Shown here: positions 38,903 through 47,742 of the stretch, piece by piece
How the letters are laid out: each line of letters opens with the position of its first letter
Position numbering within the stretch: position 1 is the first letter of the stretch
Source: Shewanella sp. UCD-KL21
GTDB taxonomy: Bacteria > Pseudomonadota > Gammaproteobacteria > Enterobacterales > Shewanellaceae
DNA: 64,000 nt
NCBI RefSeq assembly: GCF_001957135.1
Contig: NZ_MPHK01000005.1
Coordinates: forward strand, 87,789 to 151,788
Direction of reading: 5' to 3'
The notes under the pieces: model-generated
What the model saw: the letters and a program-made list of their open reading frames with translations, nothing else
Told to the model about the DNA's origin: nothing
Database searches by the model: none
Position numbers and translations under genes: made by a program

Positions 38903-39895
38903 CTAAATCAACTGATTTTCTACGCTGCAATCTTGGCAGTGTAGGGTGTAGGTTTCTCTGCGTTTGGTGACTCTAGTATTTTTACTTTGGCACTGTGGGC
39001 AGGTTTGCTTCATGGGTGTATTTTTAGTGCACTGATTACATTTGATGTAGTAACCAAACTTACCGTACATTGAGATGTAATTTTTTGATTCACCACAATG
39101 TTTACAGCTTAGCTTCGCTTGAGCAGCAGGTTGGTTTTCAGTTAATGGAACGCTGCGGTTAGTTGTTGTTTGAGTTTGCGGCTGTTGCTGTGTCTGTTGT
39201 AGTGGTTCTGGGGCTTTGGTGGCAACTTCACTTGTTTGGCTATTGCCATCGATATGCTGGCTGATGATGAACTGGCCTATTGAGTCGAGTTCTTCTTGGT
39301 CGAAGTGGGGTCGAGTGTCATATACATTAACGACTCGTATGAACTTATTTCTAAGTTTCATCATTTTTTTAAGCTTATCGACTAGAAACTCAGATTTTAC
39401 TAATTGCTCAGAGACTGCTTTAGGCATGGTGTTTCTATCAATAACGGCATCGCTTGATACTACGCACAGATGATCCCAACAACGGCCATTAAACCCTTGT
39501 TGTTTTATGCCTAATGACTTTCCAATTATTTCACTTTTATGGTGCTTGAGTAATTCTTTAAGTAGGGTTTGCTGCAACTCTACCTGCTTGATTGGCGAGG
39601 GGATGCCTGTCCATTGGTTGTTATAGCTGCGAGTCCATTCTTGTTGTTGATTGACCTTCACATGGCCTTTAATGCTTTTTGATTCGATTAGTACAAAGCC
39701 ATAGGGGTAAACGATCAAGTGATCGATCTGAGCGACTTCATCATTAAATCTAAATTTGAAATCATTGATCACCAGTATTTCTGGGTGATCTTTAAAGGCG
39801 CGGCGTAAAAAGATGGCCACGTTTTGCTCTTGTTTTTGACCCGCGCTCGCTTTGGGTGAAGTGGTGTTTTGCAGTGTTTTCGTTTTGAGTATCAT
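38903..39895 (-). CDS. NERD-domain nuclease-like protein with C-terminal zinc ribbons
   Basis: 330 aa. Residues about 25-135 are a NERD domain with the PD-(D/E)xK core: conserved Asp in EVAQIDHLIVYPYGFVLIES followed by ESK. A Gln/Thr-rich linker (about 225-262) leads to two zinc ribbons: CKHC ... CNQC and CPQC ... CQDC, resembling topoisomerase C4 fingers. It should bind and perhaps cut DNA. It is the first gene of an AT-rich minus-strand trio. NERD proteins occur in mobile and defence-related regions, but no defence role is shown here. Confidence 0.85.
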   Translation of the reverse strand: MILKTKTLQNTTSPKASAGQKQEQNVAIFLRRAFKDHPEILVINDFKFRFNDEVAQIDHLIVYPYGFVLIESKSIKGHVKVNQQQEWTRSYNNQWTGIPSPIKQVELQQTLLKELLKHHKSEIIGKSLGIKQQGFNGRCWDHLCVVSSDAVIDRNTMPKAVSEQLVKSEFLVDKLKKMMKLRNKFIRVVNVYDTRPHFDQEELDSIGQFIISQHIDGNSQTSEVATKAPEPLQQTQQQPQTQTTTNRSVPLTENQPAAQAKLSCKHCGESKNYISMYGKFGYYIKCNQCTKNTPMKQTCPQCQSKNTRVTKRRETYTLHCQDCSVENQLI

Positions 39896-40044
39896 TTATC
39901 AGCAGCATCCATTCATAACTTGATAAAAATCATTATCATAATACCCAATTATAGATTGATAAAGCTATGATTATTGATTGAATTTGTATAAAAATAGCTG
40001 TCAATTTAAAGCTTTTATAAAATCATCTTCCACTACACGCATCC

Positions 40045-40079
40045 ACGGTTAATGGCTTTACGTAACGGTTAATGGCTTT
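40045..40079 (+). repeat. 15-bp direct repeat at the start of the metallopeptidase gene
   Basis: ACGGTTAATGGCTTT occurs at 40045 and again at 40065. Both copies include an ATG; only the second is in the coding frame, since the first reaches a stop after six codons. Confidence 0.8.
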
Positions 40080-40818
40080 GAGTAAAAGCCGTGAGAGTTA
40101 TACTAAGGTTTATGGCATACTGGTTTTCATGCTATGGATCATTCTAATTATTGTCATTGCGGGCTGCGTATTCTTGCCCGGCTTGTGGGTCAAACACATC
40201 ATGAGCAAGTACCAGCAGCCCACAGATCGCTACCGTCAGCAAGGTAGCGGTGGTGAACTTGCGCGTCATCTTTTAGACCGTTATGGCCTGAATGACGTCA
40301 AGGTTGAAGAGACGCTCGACGGCGATCATTATGACCCAAGCGCCAAGACTGTTCGCCTTACGCCGGATAACTATTCCGGTCACTCCCTGACTGCTGTAAC
40401 TGTCGCCGCCCACGAGGTCGGGCATGCTATACAGGATTCTCGCAACGAGTCGCTGTTTCTGATGCGACAGAAGCTCGCTAGAACCGCGATGGTTGGTGAG
40501 CGTATTGCTGGCGTAATGATGTTAGCAGCGCCTGTGGTCTTTATGCTCACCCGTATACCGCAGGCTGGCGCGTTGACCATTTTGATCGGGGTGCTGTCGA
40601 TGGGGTTGAGCACTATTGTGCATCTGGTGACCTTGCCGGTGGAGTTCGACGCCAGTTATGGCAAGGCGCTGCCCATACTTAAAGAGGGCAAATACCTGCA
40701 CGACGGTGACCTTAACCATGCGGAGAAGATTCTCAAAGCGGCGGCGCTGACCTACGTGGCTGGATCGCTAGCCAGCTTGCTTAATCTTGGCCGCTGGATA
40801 GCGGTGCTACGTCGCTAA
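40072..40818 (+). CDS. YugP-type zinc metallopeptidase (PF04298)
   Basis: 248 aa from the second ATG of a small duplication; ATG at 40129 (Met20) would give the usual family start and may be correct. The zinc site is HEVGH (His114 and His118). Membrane helices are at about 18-37, 145-165 and 170-190, with another near the C-terminus. The family is an inner-membrane metalloprotease of unknown physiological substrate. G+C is raised (52-58% in three sampled 60-base lines) with Leu CTG, Ala GCG and Arg CGC common, unlike the AT-rich genes just upstream. This suggests acquisition from a GC-richer donor. Confidence 0.83.
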   Translation: MALSKSRESYTKVYGILVFMLWIILIIVIAGCVFLPGLWVKHIMSKYQQPTDRYRQQGSGGELARHLLDRYGLNDVKVEETLDGDHYDPSAKTVRLTPDNYSGHSLTAVTVAAHEVGHAIQDSRNESLFLMRQKLARTAMVGERIAGVMMLAAPVVFMLTRIPQAGALTILIGVLSMGLSTIVHLVTLPVEFDASYGKALPILKEGKYLHDGDLNHAEKILKAAALTYVAGSLASLLNLGRWIAVLRR

Positions 40819-41129
40819 TAGAATAAGTGGGGATTTGTCAGGATCTGAGTAAACCTTTTCTCTAACATCAAATTCAATTCCAATACAGTCTCAGATATGA
40901 GACTCCATAATTGTTGCCAACCATTTTTCTATTTACCAAACTTATTCATTAAAGCGATGCAGGCATAACCTGTGCTGCGCTAGATCGAATTTTAACTAAA
41001 GCAATGCTAGCTATTTAAGGTAATACTTATGGTTTTTTATTCTGTTAGTTGATGTTTTATTGATTTAATCATCTATTGCTTATATTGGTTTTGCAGTAAA
41101 GTGCGCGCAATTATAGCTTGGGAGGATTT
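40819..41129. other. dcuA upstream region
   Basis: 311 bases without a gene. TGATTTAATCA at 41061-41071 is a perfect odd palindrome about 60 bases before dcuA, but it does not match the FNR spacing. Nothing else is clear. Confidence 0.4.
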
Positions 41130-42431
41130 ATGGTAACAATTGAGTTAGTGGTGGTATTAGCTGCCATCTTTATCGGCGCACGAATAGGCGGCATTGGTAT
41201 TGGCTTTGCTGGTGGTTTTGGTGTGTTGGTGTTAACTCTTGGCTTAGGTATGACGCCGGGCACTATTCCTATTGATGTGATTTTGATTATCATGTCTGTC
41301 ATCGCGGCTATTGCGGCAATGCAAGTTGCAGGTGGCTTGCAATTTTTGGTGAATCTCGCTGAACGCGTTTTACGTCGCAACCCCAAGCAGGTGACTTTTT
41401 TAGCCCCGATTGTCACTTATACCATGACACTGTTTGCGGGTACGGGTCACACTGCGTTTTCTACCTTACCTGTTATCGCTGAGGTGGCGAAAGAGCAGGG
41501 CATTCGTCCTTCACGTCCATTAAGTATTGCTGTTGTAGCCTCTCAAATTGCGATTACAGCTTCACCTATTTCAGCTGCGGTTGTACTTATGAGCGGCATG
41601 CTTGAAACCAAAGGCGTGGGCTATATCAGCTTATTGATGATTTGTATTCCCTCTACTTTTATTGCTTGTATGATCGGCGCTTTTGTTGCCCAATTTATGG
41701 GTAAAGAGTTAAAAGATGACCCAGTTTATCAAGACCGCTTAGCTCATGGTTTAGTGAGCAAACGCGAGGTGAACAGCACTGAGTTACCAGCGGCTGCTAA
41801 GCGTTCGGTGATGGTTTTTCTGGTGGCAATTGTGGCGGTGGTGTTTTACGCCACGGCGATTAGTGATGCTGTAGGCCTTATTGATAATCCGACATTGCCG
41901 CGCAATGAAGCCATTATGGTGTTTATGCTCACGGCAGCCACGGCGATTACGCTGTTTTGTAAAGTGGATACGGCTGAGGTGCTTAATGCGGCTACCTTTA
42001 AATCGGGCATGAGTGCGTGTATTTGTGTGTTGGGCGTGGCGTGGCTAGGTGACACTTTTGTTGCTGGGCATTTAGAAGAGATTAAAGCGCTATCGGGTGG
42101 TTTACTAGAAGAGCACTCGTGGATGTTGGCGATCATTTTATTTTTAGCGAGCATGTTGTTGTACTCGCAAGCCGCAACCACAGCGGCGCTAATGCCATCG
42201 GCATTTATGCTAGGAGTTAGCCCTGAGGCTGCCATTGCTTCTTTTGCTGCGGTCAGTGCCTTATTTGTATTGCCAACTTATCCAACCTTGTTGGCGGCAG
42301 TTGAAATGGATGACACAGGCTCGACCCGTATTGGCCAGTGGGTGTTTAACCATCCTTTTGTGGTACCCGGTGTGGTGTCGGTTGTTAGCTCGGTGATGAT
42401 TGGTTTTGTGTTAGCTGAGATTATTTTGTAG
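41130..42431 (+). CDS. dcuA: Anaerobic C4-dicarboxylate transporter DcuA
   Basis: 433 aa from the ATG at 41130, which has GGGAGGA just before it; this equals the length of E. coli DcuA. Motifs follow DcuA rather than DcuB: IFIGARIGGIGIGFAGG, AAMQVAGGLQFLV, LAPIVTYTMTLFAGTGHTAF, QIAITASPISAAVV and FNHPFVVPG. About ten to twelve helices. It exchanges fumarate, succinate, aspartate and malate, supporting fumarate respiration. It ends at a terminator nearly identical to that of groESL. No aspA or fumarate reductase is adjacent. Confidence 0.92.
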   Translation: MVTIELVVVLAAIFIGARIGGIGIGFAGGFGVLVLTLGLGMTPGTIPIDVILIIMSVIAAIAAMQVAGGLQFLVNLAERVLRRNPKQVTFLAPIVTYTMTLFAGTGHTAFSTLPVIAEVAKEQGIRPSRPLSIAVVASQIAITASPISAAVVLMSGMLETKGVGYISLLMICIPSTFIACMIGAFVAQFMGKELKDDPVYQDRLAHGLVSKREVNSTELPAAAKRSVMVFLVAIVAVVFYATAISDAVGLIDNPTLPRNEAIMVFMLTAATAITLFCKVDTAEVLNAATFKSGMSACICVLGVAWLGDTFVAGHLEEIKALSGGLLEEHSWMLAIILFLASMLLYSQAATTAALMPSAFMLGVSPEAAIASFAAVSALFVLPTYPTLLAAVEMDDTGSTRIGQWVFNHPFVVPGVVSVVSSVMIGFVLAEIIL

Positions 42432-42531
42432 CCATAGCCATAATAAGTAGAGTCGAATATCTTAGCGCAAAATAAAGGGTATTTTACCTAACCCGATAAG
42501 CTTCAAATCGAACTGTTTGTATAAGAAAATG

Positions 42532-42565
42532 AAAGCCCCGATACTTAACGGTACCGGGGCTTTTT
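42532..42565. terminator. Terminator of dcuA, near copy of the groESL terminator
   Basis: AAAGCCCCGATAC opposite GTACCGGGGCTTT (one mismatch) with loop TTAACG, then TTTTT. It matches the 37411-37455 region over about 43 bases with few differences. It can serve the converging gene at 42571 too. Confidence 0.9.
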
Positions 42566-42570
42566 GTTTG

Positions 42571-43062
42571 CTATTTTGTACGACTAATTTTATCCAGATA
42601 CCCCATCGCAAAGGCTGATAATACAAAAGTGATATGGATCAGTAGATACCACATGATTTTGTCATTATTGATATTCTCAGCATTCATAAATACTTTAAGC
42701 AGATGAATCGATGAAATGGCGACAATCGCTGCGGCGACCTTGTTTTTAAGTGAGCCTGAATCCATCTTGCCAAGCCAGCTTAGTTTGTCACTGTCTTCAC
42801 CCACATCAAGTTGTGAGACAAAATTTTCATAGCCAGAAAACATCACCATCACGATAAGGCCACCGACTAAAGTGATATCGATAAGTGACAGGGTGACGAG
42901 TATCAAGTCGACTTCTTTCATTTCGAAAATCATTGGCAGGATATGAAAAATCTCTTGAAAGAATTTCAAGCCTAACGCCAATAATATAAGGCTTAAGCCC
43001 AAATAAATTGGCGCCATGATCCAGCGCGATGCATACATTAATTTTTCAAACACTTTTTCCAT
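42571..43062 (-). CDS. UPF0114/YqhA-family inner-membrane protein
   Basis: 163 aa with four hydrophobic segments (about 12-35, 50-75, 108-125, 135-155). The pattern [20 protein letters not shown] at the start, then LTLVGGL-type helix [20 protein letters not shown] and [10 protein letters not shown], is that of the TIGR00645/YqhA family. Function unknown. It lies just outside the second copy of the duplicated terminator, so it probably marks the right edge of the accessory segment. Confidence 0.88.
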   Translation of the reverse strand: MEKVFEKLMYASRWIMAPIYLGLSLILLALGLKFFQEIFHILPMIFEMKEVDLILVTLSLIDITLVGGLIVMVMFSGYENFVSQLDVGEDSDKLSWLGKMDSGSLKNKVAAAIVAISSIHLLKVFMNAENINNDKIMWYLLIHITFVLSAFAMGYLDKISRTK

Positions 43063-43331
43063 TAAAATTTAATCCTTCAGATAAAATACGTTAGAAATCA
43101 GTTGAGTTGATTATATAACAATTATTGCAAGGAACTGTAACTGCGCTTACCATCACTAGCAAGCGAGATCATCTGCCCAGTTATTCTAATCGCAAATTAT
43201 CAAACAGGCTTAATAGTGTTTAAGACTGACATTTCGGCGCCATACTGACTATTGAGGTCGATTAATAGACAGCTTTGGATTCGGTTGCTACTTTTTATTA
43301 ACGGTACACAGCGATCAATAAAGAGTTGTCT

Positions 43332-44645
43332 ATGTTACGTCGTAATTTTTTAAGTCGAATGGGATTAGCCTTGGCTGGAAGTGTCATCGGGACAGGTATA
43401 GGCAATACAGCAGAGGGCAATAAAGCAGCGTTAATGCCTGATAACATCAATGCTGGAGATTGGACTGCGCTGCGACAGCTTTTCCCATTAACTGACGATT
43501 ACATCCACCTTTCTACCTTTTTGTTAGCCTCTCACCCTAAACCTGTGGCAGATGAAATTGAGCGACACCGCAAAGGCTTAGATGCCAATCCTTCAGATTA
43601 TTGGCATAAACACTTTGAAACCATAGATGGAAAAATCTCCGCTTCGGCAGCAAGCTATATGGGTGGTGAAGCCGAACAAATTGCCCTCACTGACAGTACC
43701 ACCATGGGGTTATCTTTGGTGTACAGCGGGCTTAAATTACGCCCTAATGATGAGGTGGTGCAAACCGTACACGATCATTATTCTACCGATCTGTCTTTAA
43801 AACTACGTGCAGAAAGAACAGGGGCTAACGTGCGCCGTATTAGGTTATATGACACCCCTGCCACAGTGACAACCCAACAAGTTACCGATAATTTGGCCAA
43901 GGCCATAAATCAAAAGACCAAGGTGGTGGCCGTAACTTGGGTTCACTCTTCCACTGGAGTTAAATTACCTATCCGCGCGATGGCTGATGTGATTGCCAAA
44001 GCCAACAGCTCACGTTCAGAGGCTGATAAAATCCTATTTTGTGTCGATGGCGTACATGGCTTTGGCATTGAGGATGTTGATGTGAGTACATTGGGCTGTG
44101 ACTTTTTTATTGCAGGCACTCATAAGTGGATCTTTGGCCCACGTGGCACAGGTGTTATTTGGGGCTCAAAGCGCGGCTGGAATAACTGCACCGCAGTGAT
44201 CCCAAGTTTCAGTCAATCCTACGATGTGTGGTTAGGTAATAGCACCCAAGCGCAAGTGCCAATGGGTGAGCATATGTCTCCAGGAGGCTTTCACTCGTTT
44301 GAACATCGCTGGGCATTACCTGCTGCGTTTGAGCTTCATTTGCGCTTGGGTAAAGCCAATGTGCAACAGCGCATTCATCAGCTCAATACCCAAACCAAAC
44401 AGGGTTTAGCTAAAATGTCACATGTCACCTTGTATACACCTATGGCCACTGAGCTTTCATCGGGGCTGGTGTGTTTTGATGTCGATGGTTTGTCTCCGCA
44501 ACAGGTGGTAGAGCATATGCACACTAAAGGGATTATTATGAGCTCGACACCTTATCGCGACTCATTTGCTCGTTTTGCGCCAAGCTTAATTAATAACGAA
44601 GCCGAAATTGATAAAGCACTGTTTGAGATACAAGCTTTGGGATAA
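43332..44645 (+). CDS. Tat-exported class-V aminotransferase-fold PLP enzyme
   Basis: 437 aa from the ATG at 43332, which has AAAGAG seven bases upstream; the in-frame TTG at 43326 abuts that site and is unlikely. The N-terminus LRRNFLSRMGLALAGSVIG is a twin-arginine signal, so the PLP-loaded enzyme should be exported folded. Fold-type-I landmarks: SALYDST-like LTDSTTMGLSLV near 110, VDGVHGFG near 235, and the PLP Lys265 in GTHKWIFGPRGTG. It resembles isopenicillin-N-epimerase-like and cysteine-desulfurase-like proteins. The reaction is unknown. It is monocistronic. Confidence 0.85.
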   Translation: MLRRNFLSRMGLALAGSVIGTGIGNTAEGNKAALMPDNINAGDWTALRQLFPLTDDYIHLSTFLLASHPKPVADEIERHRKGLDANPSDYWHKHFETIDGKISASAASYMGGEAEQIALTDSTTMGLSLVYSGLKLRPNDEVVQTVHDHYSTDLSLKLRAERTGANVRRIRLYDTPATVTTQQVTDNLAKAINQKTKVVAVTWVHSSTGVKLPIRAMADVIAKANSSRSEADKILFCVDGVHGFGIEDVDVSTLGCDFFIAGTHKWIFGPRGTGVIWGSKRGWNNCTAVIPSFSQSYDVWLGNSTQAQVPMGEHMSPGGFHSFEHRWALPAAFELHLRLGKANVQQRIHQLNTQTKQGLAKMSHVTLYTPMATELSSGLVCFDVDGLSPQQVVEHMHTKGIIMSSTPYRDSFARFAPSLINNEAEIDKALFEIQALG

Positions 44646-44929
44646 TGTTTCGCTTTTAACAGTGTCATAAGTGCAAGCTGTGTAAGCCCGTGTAAGCCTG
44701 TGTTATAACGGGGGGCGCAGAATAAACGGTTGCAAGCGAGCCATACCATATAGGCTCCAGAAGCAACTACATGAGCAAGGGAGTGAACATTAGCAGGGTT
44801 TATGTGATGCTGCGCTTGCTATGGTGGTGTTGAGGGGCATCTTGAGTGACAGCATAAATGTTCTCATCTACACTGCGCGTTATGGCTAGCAAGATACAAT
44901 ATCACTGATCACAGCGAGTAGTAAACACA

Positions 44930-45355
44930 ATGAGAACATTTCCCCTTTTGGTTAGCGTTTTACTCCTTGGCATAGTAACGGGTTGTTCGTCACGATTACC
45001 TATCGACTCACCTAAAACACAACAGTATTCAGCATCTCATGCGTTAGTGGGGCAAGCTTCTTGGTATGGCAGTAAATTTCACGGCAGACTGACGGCAAGT
45101 GGTGAAAAATATAATATGAGAGCTTATACCGCAGCCCATAAAACCTTGCCATTTGGCACTATAGTGAGGGTGACCAATACCGGTAATAATAAAAGCATCG
45201 ATGTAAAAATTAACGATCGCGGCCCATTTGTTAAAGGCCGAGTGATCGATCTTTCTCAAAAAGCATTTCAACAAATCGCCAGTGTCGATCAAGGGATTGT
45301 AGCGATCAAAATTGACATTCTAGACGACAGCAATACCTTTAGGTATAAACATTAA
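44930..45355 (+). CDS. RlpA-like septal-ring lytic transglycosylase lipoprotein
   Basis: 141 aa. The lipoprotein signal ends in VTGC (Cys19). Residues about 38-130 are the double-psi beta-barrel of RlpA (GQASWYGSKFHGRLTASGEK, AAHKTLPFGTIVRVTN, VKINDRGPFVKGRVIDLS, with the catalytic Asp in NDRGPF). It lacks the SPOR domain of the long RlpA, so it should cut naked glycan strands in the cell wall but may not be targeted to the septum. It is monocistronic. Confidence 0.9.
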   Translation: MRTFPLLVSVLLLGIVTGCSSRLPIDSPKTQQYSASHALVGQASWYGSKFHGRLTASGEKYNMRAYTAAHKTLPFGTIVRVTNTGNNKSIDVKINDRGPFVKGRVIDLSQKAFQQIASVDQGIVAIKIDILDDSNTFRYKH

Positions 45356-45922
45356 CATGCCATTTAGAGCCATTTTTTGAGTCTGTTTATACAAGTTCAA
45401 TATCGTAGGCAGCCCTTTTAATTGTTGTAATTTATCTTGCGTAATTTATTTAAAAACTCACCTATTGACCATGGACTATAAAATCAGCTTTTTAGCTGGC
45501 TAAATCACTTAGCCGAGCTTATGCCTTTAAAAGCTTGAGGATGACCCAGGCGACAAACCCCAGCCCAATAAATAGCCCACAAAAAAAATCATTAAGCATA
45601 TGAAATTAAGATAAAAGCCTGATAGGGAGCCACTCATTAATTTGGCTTTTTACATAATTGTCGATAGTTCTTTTCATCTTCATAAAATTAGAGTTATTAT
45701 TCTAATTTGTGTGGGATGTAACCGAGTTACTAATAAATCAGCTTGAAAAGTGCGCGGATGGATCTTGGCTGCGAATAGGCATGTTCAGTTAGCGCTGCAG
45801 TATCTGTCAGCAATTGCTGGCGCAGTCAACTCGGTATAAAAATTTTTAACGGTATTAATTGATAAAAGCGCAAACGCCAGCAGGGTGTTTAAAGATGTAC
45901 TTCAACATAAAAATGGATATGT
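45356..45922. other. 567-base region with only a candidate small ORF
   Basis: No gene longer than 40 codons is convincing. The region carries a 26-codon membrane-type ORF on the minus strand (45519-45599), and is otherwise AT-rich with no clear terminator or RNA. Confidence 0.5.
45519..45599 (-). CDS. Candidate 26-aa single-helix membrane protein
   Basis: The ORF begins ATG CTT AAT GAT and encodes MLNDFFCGLFIGLGF then VAWVILKLLKA. It is one hydrophobic helix flanked by a charged N-terminus and a Lys-rich end, the pattern of small membrane proteins. No good ribosome site is visible upstream, which lowers confidence. It is too short for statistical support from one sequence. Confidence 0.3.
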   Translation of the reverse strand: MLNDFFCGLFIGLGFVAWVILKLLKA

Positions 45923-46840
45923 ATGAAAAAAATAATAATTAGGATCTTAGTGATCGCACTGGTTGTACTTTCTCCCATTCTGTATCTCGCAGGCACATTT
46001 GTTTTTACAGGCCCAATGCCAGATGACGAATTTCAGAAAAAACTGCCCACCATAGTAAAAAATCTTGAAGTTAAAATGGATGGCGAAGGTGAAGAGACCA
46101 TCGTCATGATCCACGGTTACCCAGACAGCCTAGAGCTGTGGGACAAGCAAGTTGAATATTTAAAGCAAGACTATCAGATTGCTCGATTTACTTTGCCGGG
46201 GTTCGAGCTAGAAGATAATGGCCAAAGACCCGATTACAATATTCAGCAAATTCGAATGATTATGGATGCCTTTATCGAAAGTTTAGATAGAGATAAGGTG
46301 ACTGTTCTTGCTCATGACTGGGGCGCGTCTTATGCCTCTCATTATCTTGCGAAAAATGACTTAGTCGACCGACTTATTCTTTTAGATATTGGCAGCTATG
46401 GTAACGAGAAATCACCAAGCATTAATGTTAAATACACCTTTGCCCTTGCGCTTGCTTGGGTTTTACCTGAATCTCTCGGTGAAAAATTAACGCTTTTTAC
46501 TGCGGAAAACATTTTAAAACTGGAAGAGAATGTAGACGCGAATAAAAAAGTGGCCAATTTACGTTCTGATGCGCGTATGACTTACCCATACTGGCATTTA
46601 TGGAACGCTATTTTATCAAAAGATTTACCCCAACGTGTCGCGGTAGAAGATTTTGGCACGCCTTTTCTTTTCATCTATGGCAAAGATAAAAATGTCTGGT
46701 TCCATGGTAAAGAGTGGCTGCAACAGGTTGTCGATTTGAATAAAGGCCAGGTTGAAGTGGTACCGGGTGGTCACTGGTTTATGGAGTCTTCTGCTGACTT
46801 AGTGAATCAAACTATCGATGATTGGATACGTGCGAATTAA
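45923..46840 (+). CDS. Membrane-anchored or exported alpha/beta hydrolase, epoxide-hydrolase-like
   Basis: 305 aa. N-terminal hydrophobic segment (residues 4-27, a signal or anchor). The alpha/beta hydrolase core has the oxyanion motif VMIHGYPDS near 62-70. The nucleophile elbow is AHDWGAS with Asp132, as in epoxide hydrolases and haloalkane dehalogenases rather than Ser esterases. The catalytic His is in PGGHWFME near residue 290. Substrate unknown. It is monocistronic, and its terminator lies about 110 bases after the stop. Confidence 0.85.
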   Translation: MKKIIIRILVIALVVLSPILYLAGTFVFTGPMPDDEFQKKLPTIVKNLEVKMDGEGEETIVMIHGYPDSLELWDKQVEYLKQDYQIARFTLPGFELEDNGQRPDYNIQQIRMIMDAFIESLDRDKVTVLAHDWGASYASHYLAKNDLVDRLILLDIGSYGNEKSPSINVKYTFALALAWVLPESLGEKLTLFTAENILKLEENVDANKKVANLRSDARMTYPYWHLWNAILSKDLPQRVAVEDFGTPFLFIYGKDKNVWFHGKEWLQQVVDLNKGQVEVVPGGHWFMESSADLVNQTIDDWIRAN

Positions 46841-46950
46841 AGTCACCCAATGCTGGCTTGGTTATTTAAAAGCTGAAGATTGAATAGGTAACGATTAAAT
46901 AATAATTGGTTGGCTATCATCAGGTTGATCGAGCCAATATTTGAATTAAG

Positions 46951-46984
46951 AAGGGGATACTCGTTGAGAGTGTTCCCTTTTTTT
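46951..46984 (+). terminator. Terminator of the alpha/beta hydrolase gene
   Basis: A GGGGATACTC / GAGTGTTCCC stem (two G-U pairs) with a GTTGA loop, then seven T. Confidence 0.75.
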
Positions 46985-47190
46985 GCATTTAGCCTGAGTC
47001 GATACTGATACTGACTTTAGCGGATTAAAACTGTGTTAAAACGTGCAGCTGGCATCTTGCGGCTTTAAATCAGCGTTTTAGTTAACCTTGTGATCGCGTT
47101 TTAAAAGCGTAATTTCGTTTTAAGATAAAACTCAGTTAAGTTGATTACAATGTAAGATGATATAAATTATTGCCATGAATTGAACACTTA

Positions 47191-47198
47191 AAAGAGGG
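47191..47198 (+). promoter_or_regulatory. Ribosome-binding site that argues for a non-AUG start
   Basis: AAAGAGGG lies 4 bases before ATT (47203) and 7 before ATC (47206). No ATG, GTG or TTG is in frame between the upstream stop (47176) and the GTG at 47251. Confidence 0.6.
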
Positions 47199-47202
47199 TT
47201 TT

Positions 47203-47613
47203 ATTATCAAAGATAATCACAGTTCAAACTCGTCTAGCCGTAAGCCTTGGGTGACTCTCGGTGTTATTGCCTCCATAGTGATATTGTTTGCGGTGGTGTT
47301 TAATGTCATGCCCAAAGGGTTTAAAACCACCCATGAACAAATTGGCACAGGTAAGCCTGCGTTTGTATTTGTTTATGATCCCAACCTTGCGGTGAGCAAT
47401 AGCCAAACTGAACAAATGAATGCCGCCCGTACTGAGATCAATGATCAAGCGTTCTTTTTGATCGCCAGAATTGGCACTCCAGAGGGCGATCAATTGATTG
47501 CTAAATACCGTGCTAATCCTGCTGAAATGTTACTGTTTGATCCTGCTGGTAACTTGATAAAACGCCAGTATGCATTGAGATCGGCGCCTGAGTTAATGCA
47601 GTGGATTAACTAA
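47203..47613 (+). CDS. Membrane-anchored thioredoxin-fold protein, probable ATT (or ATC) start
   Basis: 136 aa if translation begins at ATT 47203. Residues 1-16 are polar and basic (IIKDNHSSNSSSRKP), 17-36 a membrane anchor (WVTLGVIASIVILFAVVFNV), and the rest a soluble domain: GKPAFVFVYDPNL, EINDQAFFLIARIGTPEGDQ, EMLLFDPAGNLIKRQ. This is a thioredoxin-like alpha/beta pattern without a CxxC. The GTG at 47251 would remove the basic head and cut into the helix, and has no ribosome site. The neighbouring genes are unrelated. Function unknown. Confidence 0.6.
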   Translation: MIKDNHSSNSSSRKPWVTLGVIASIVILFAVVFNVMPKGFKTTHEQIGTGKPAFVFVYDPNLAVSNSQTEQMNAARTEINDQAFFLIARIGTPEGDQLIAKYRANPAEMLLFDPAGNLIKRQYALRSAPELMQWIN

Positions 47614-47658
47614 GTTCAACTCAATATTATTTGAGCTAAAGTGTAATTTACAGATTAA

Positions 47659-47694
47659 AAAGCCTTGATAGCAAACACTATCAAGGCTTTGTTG
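47659..47694. terminator. Bidirectional terminator between the thioredoxin-fold gene and the amidohydrolase
   Basis: A 13-bp perfect stem AAAGCCTTGATAG / CTATCAAGGCTTT with a 6-base loop. Confidence 0.85.
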
Positions 47695-47742
47695 TTTCTA
47701 GCTCATAGGCAAGTCATTGCTTTAAGTGGTCATCTTACTGGT

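Larger units (their letters stand above)
46841..47202. other. Intergenic region with terminator and leader of the next gene
   Basis: 362 bases without a gene. It contains the hydrolase terminator (46951-46984) and, at its end, the ribosome site of the gene that appears to start at ATT. Nothing else is seen. Confidence 0.5.

Noticed and set aside
39921..39940. Fur-box-like sequence upstream of the NERD gene
   Set aside because: About 12 of 14 matches in an AT-rich stretch where such hits are expected by chance; no iron-related gene follows.
41061..41071. FNR site before dcuA
   Set aside because: TGATTTAATCA is symmetrical but the spacing between half-sites is wrong for FNR, although anaerobic control of dcuA would be expected.
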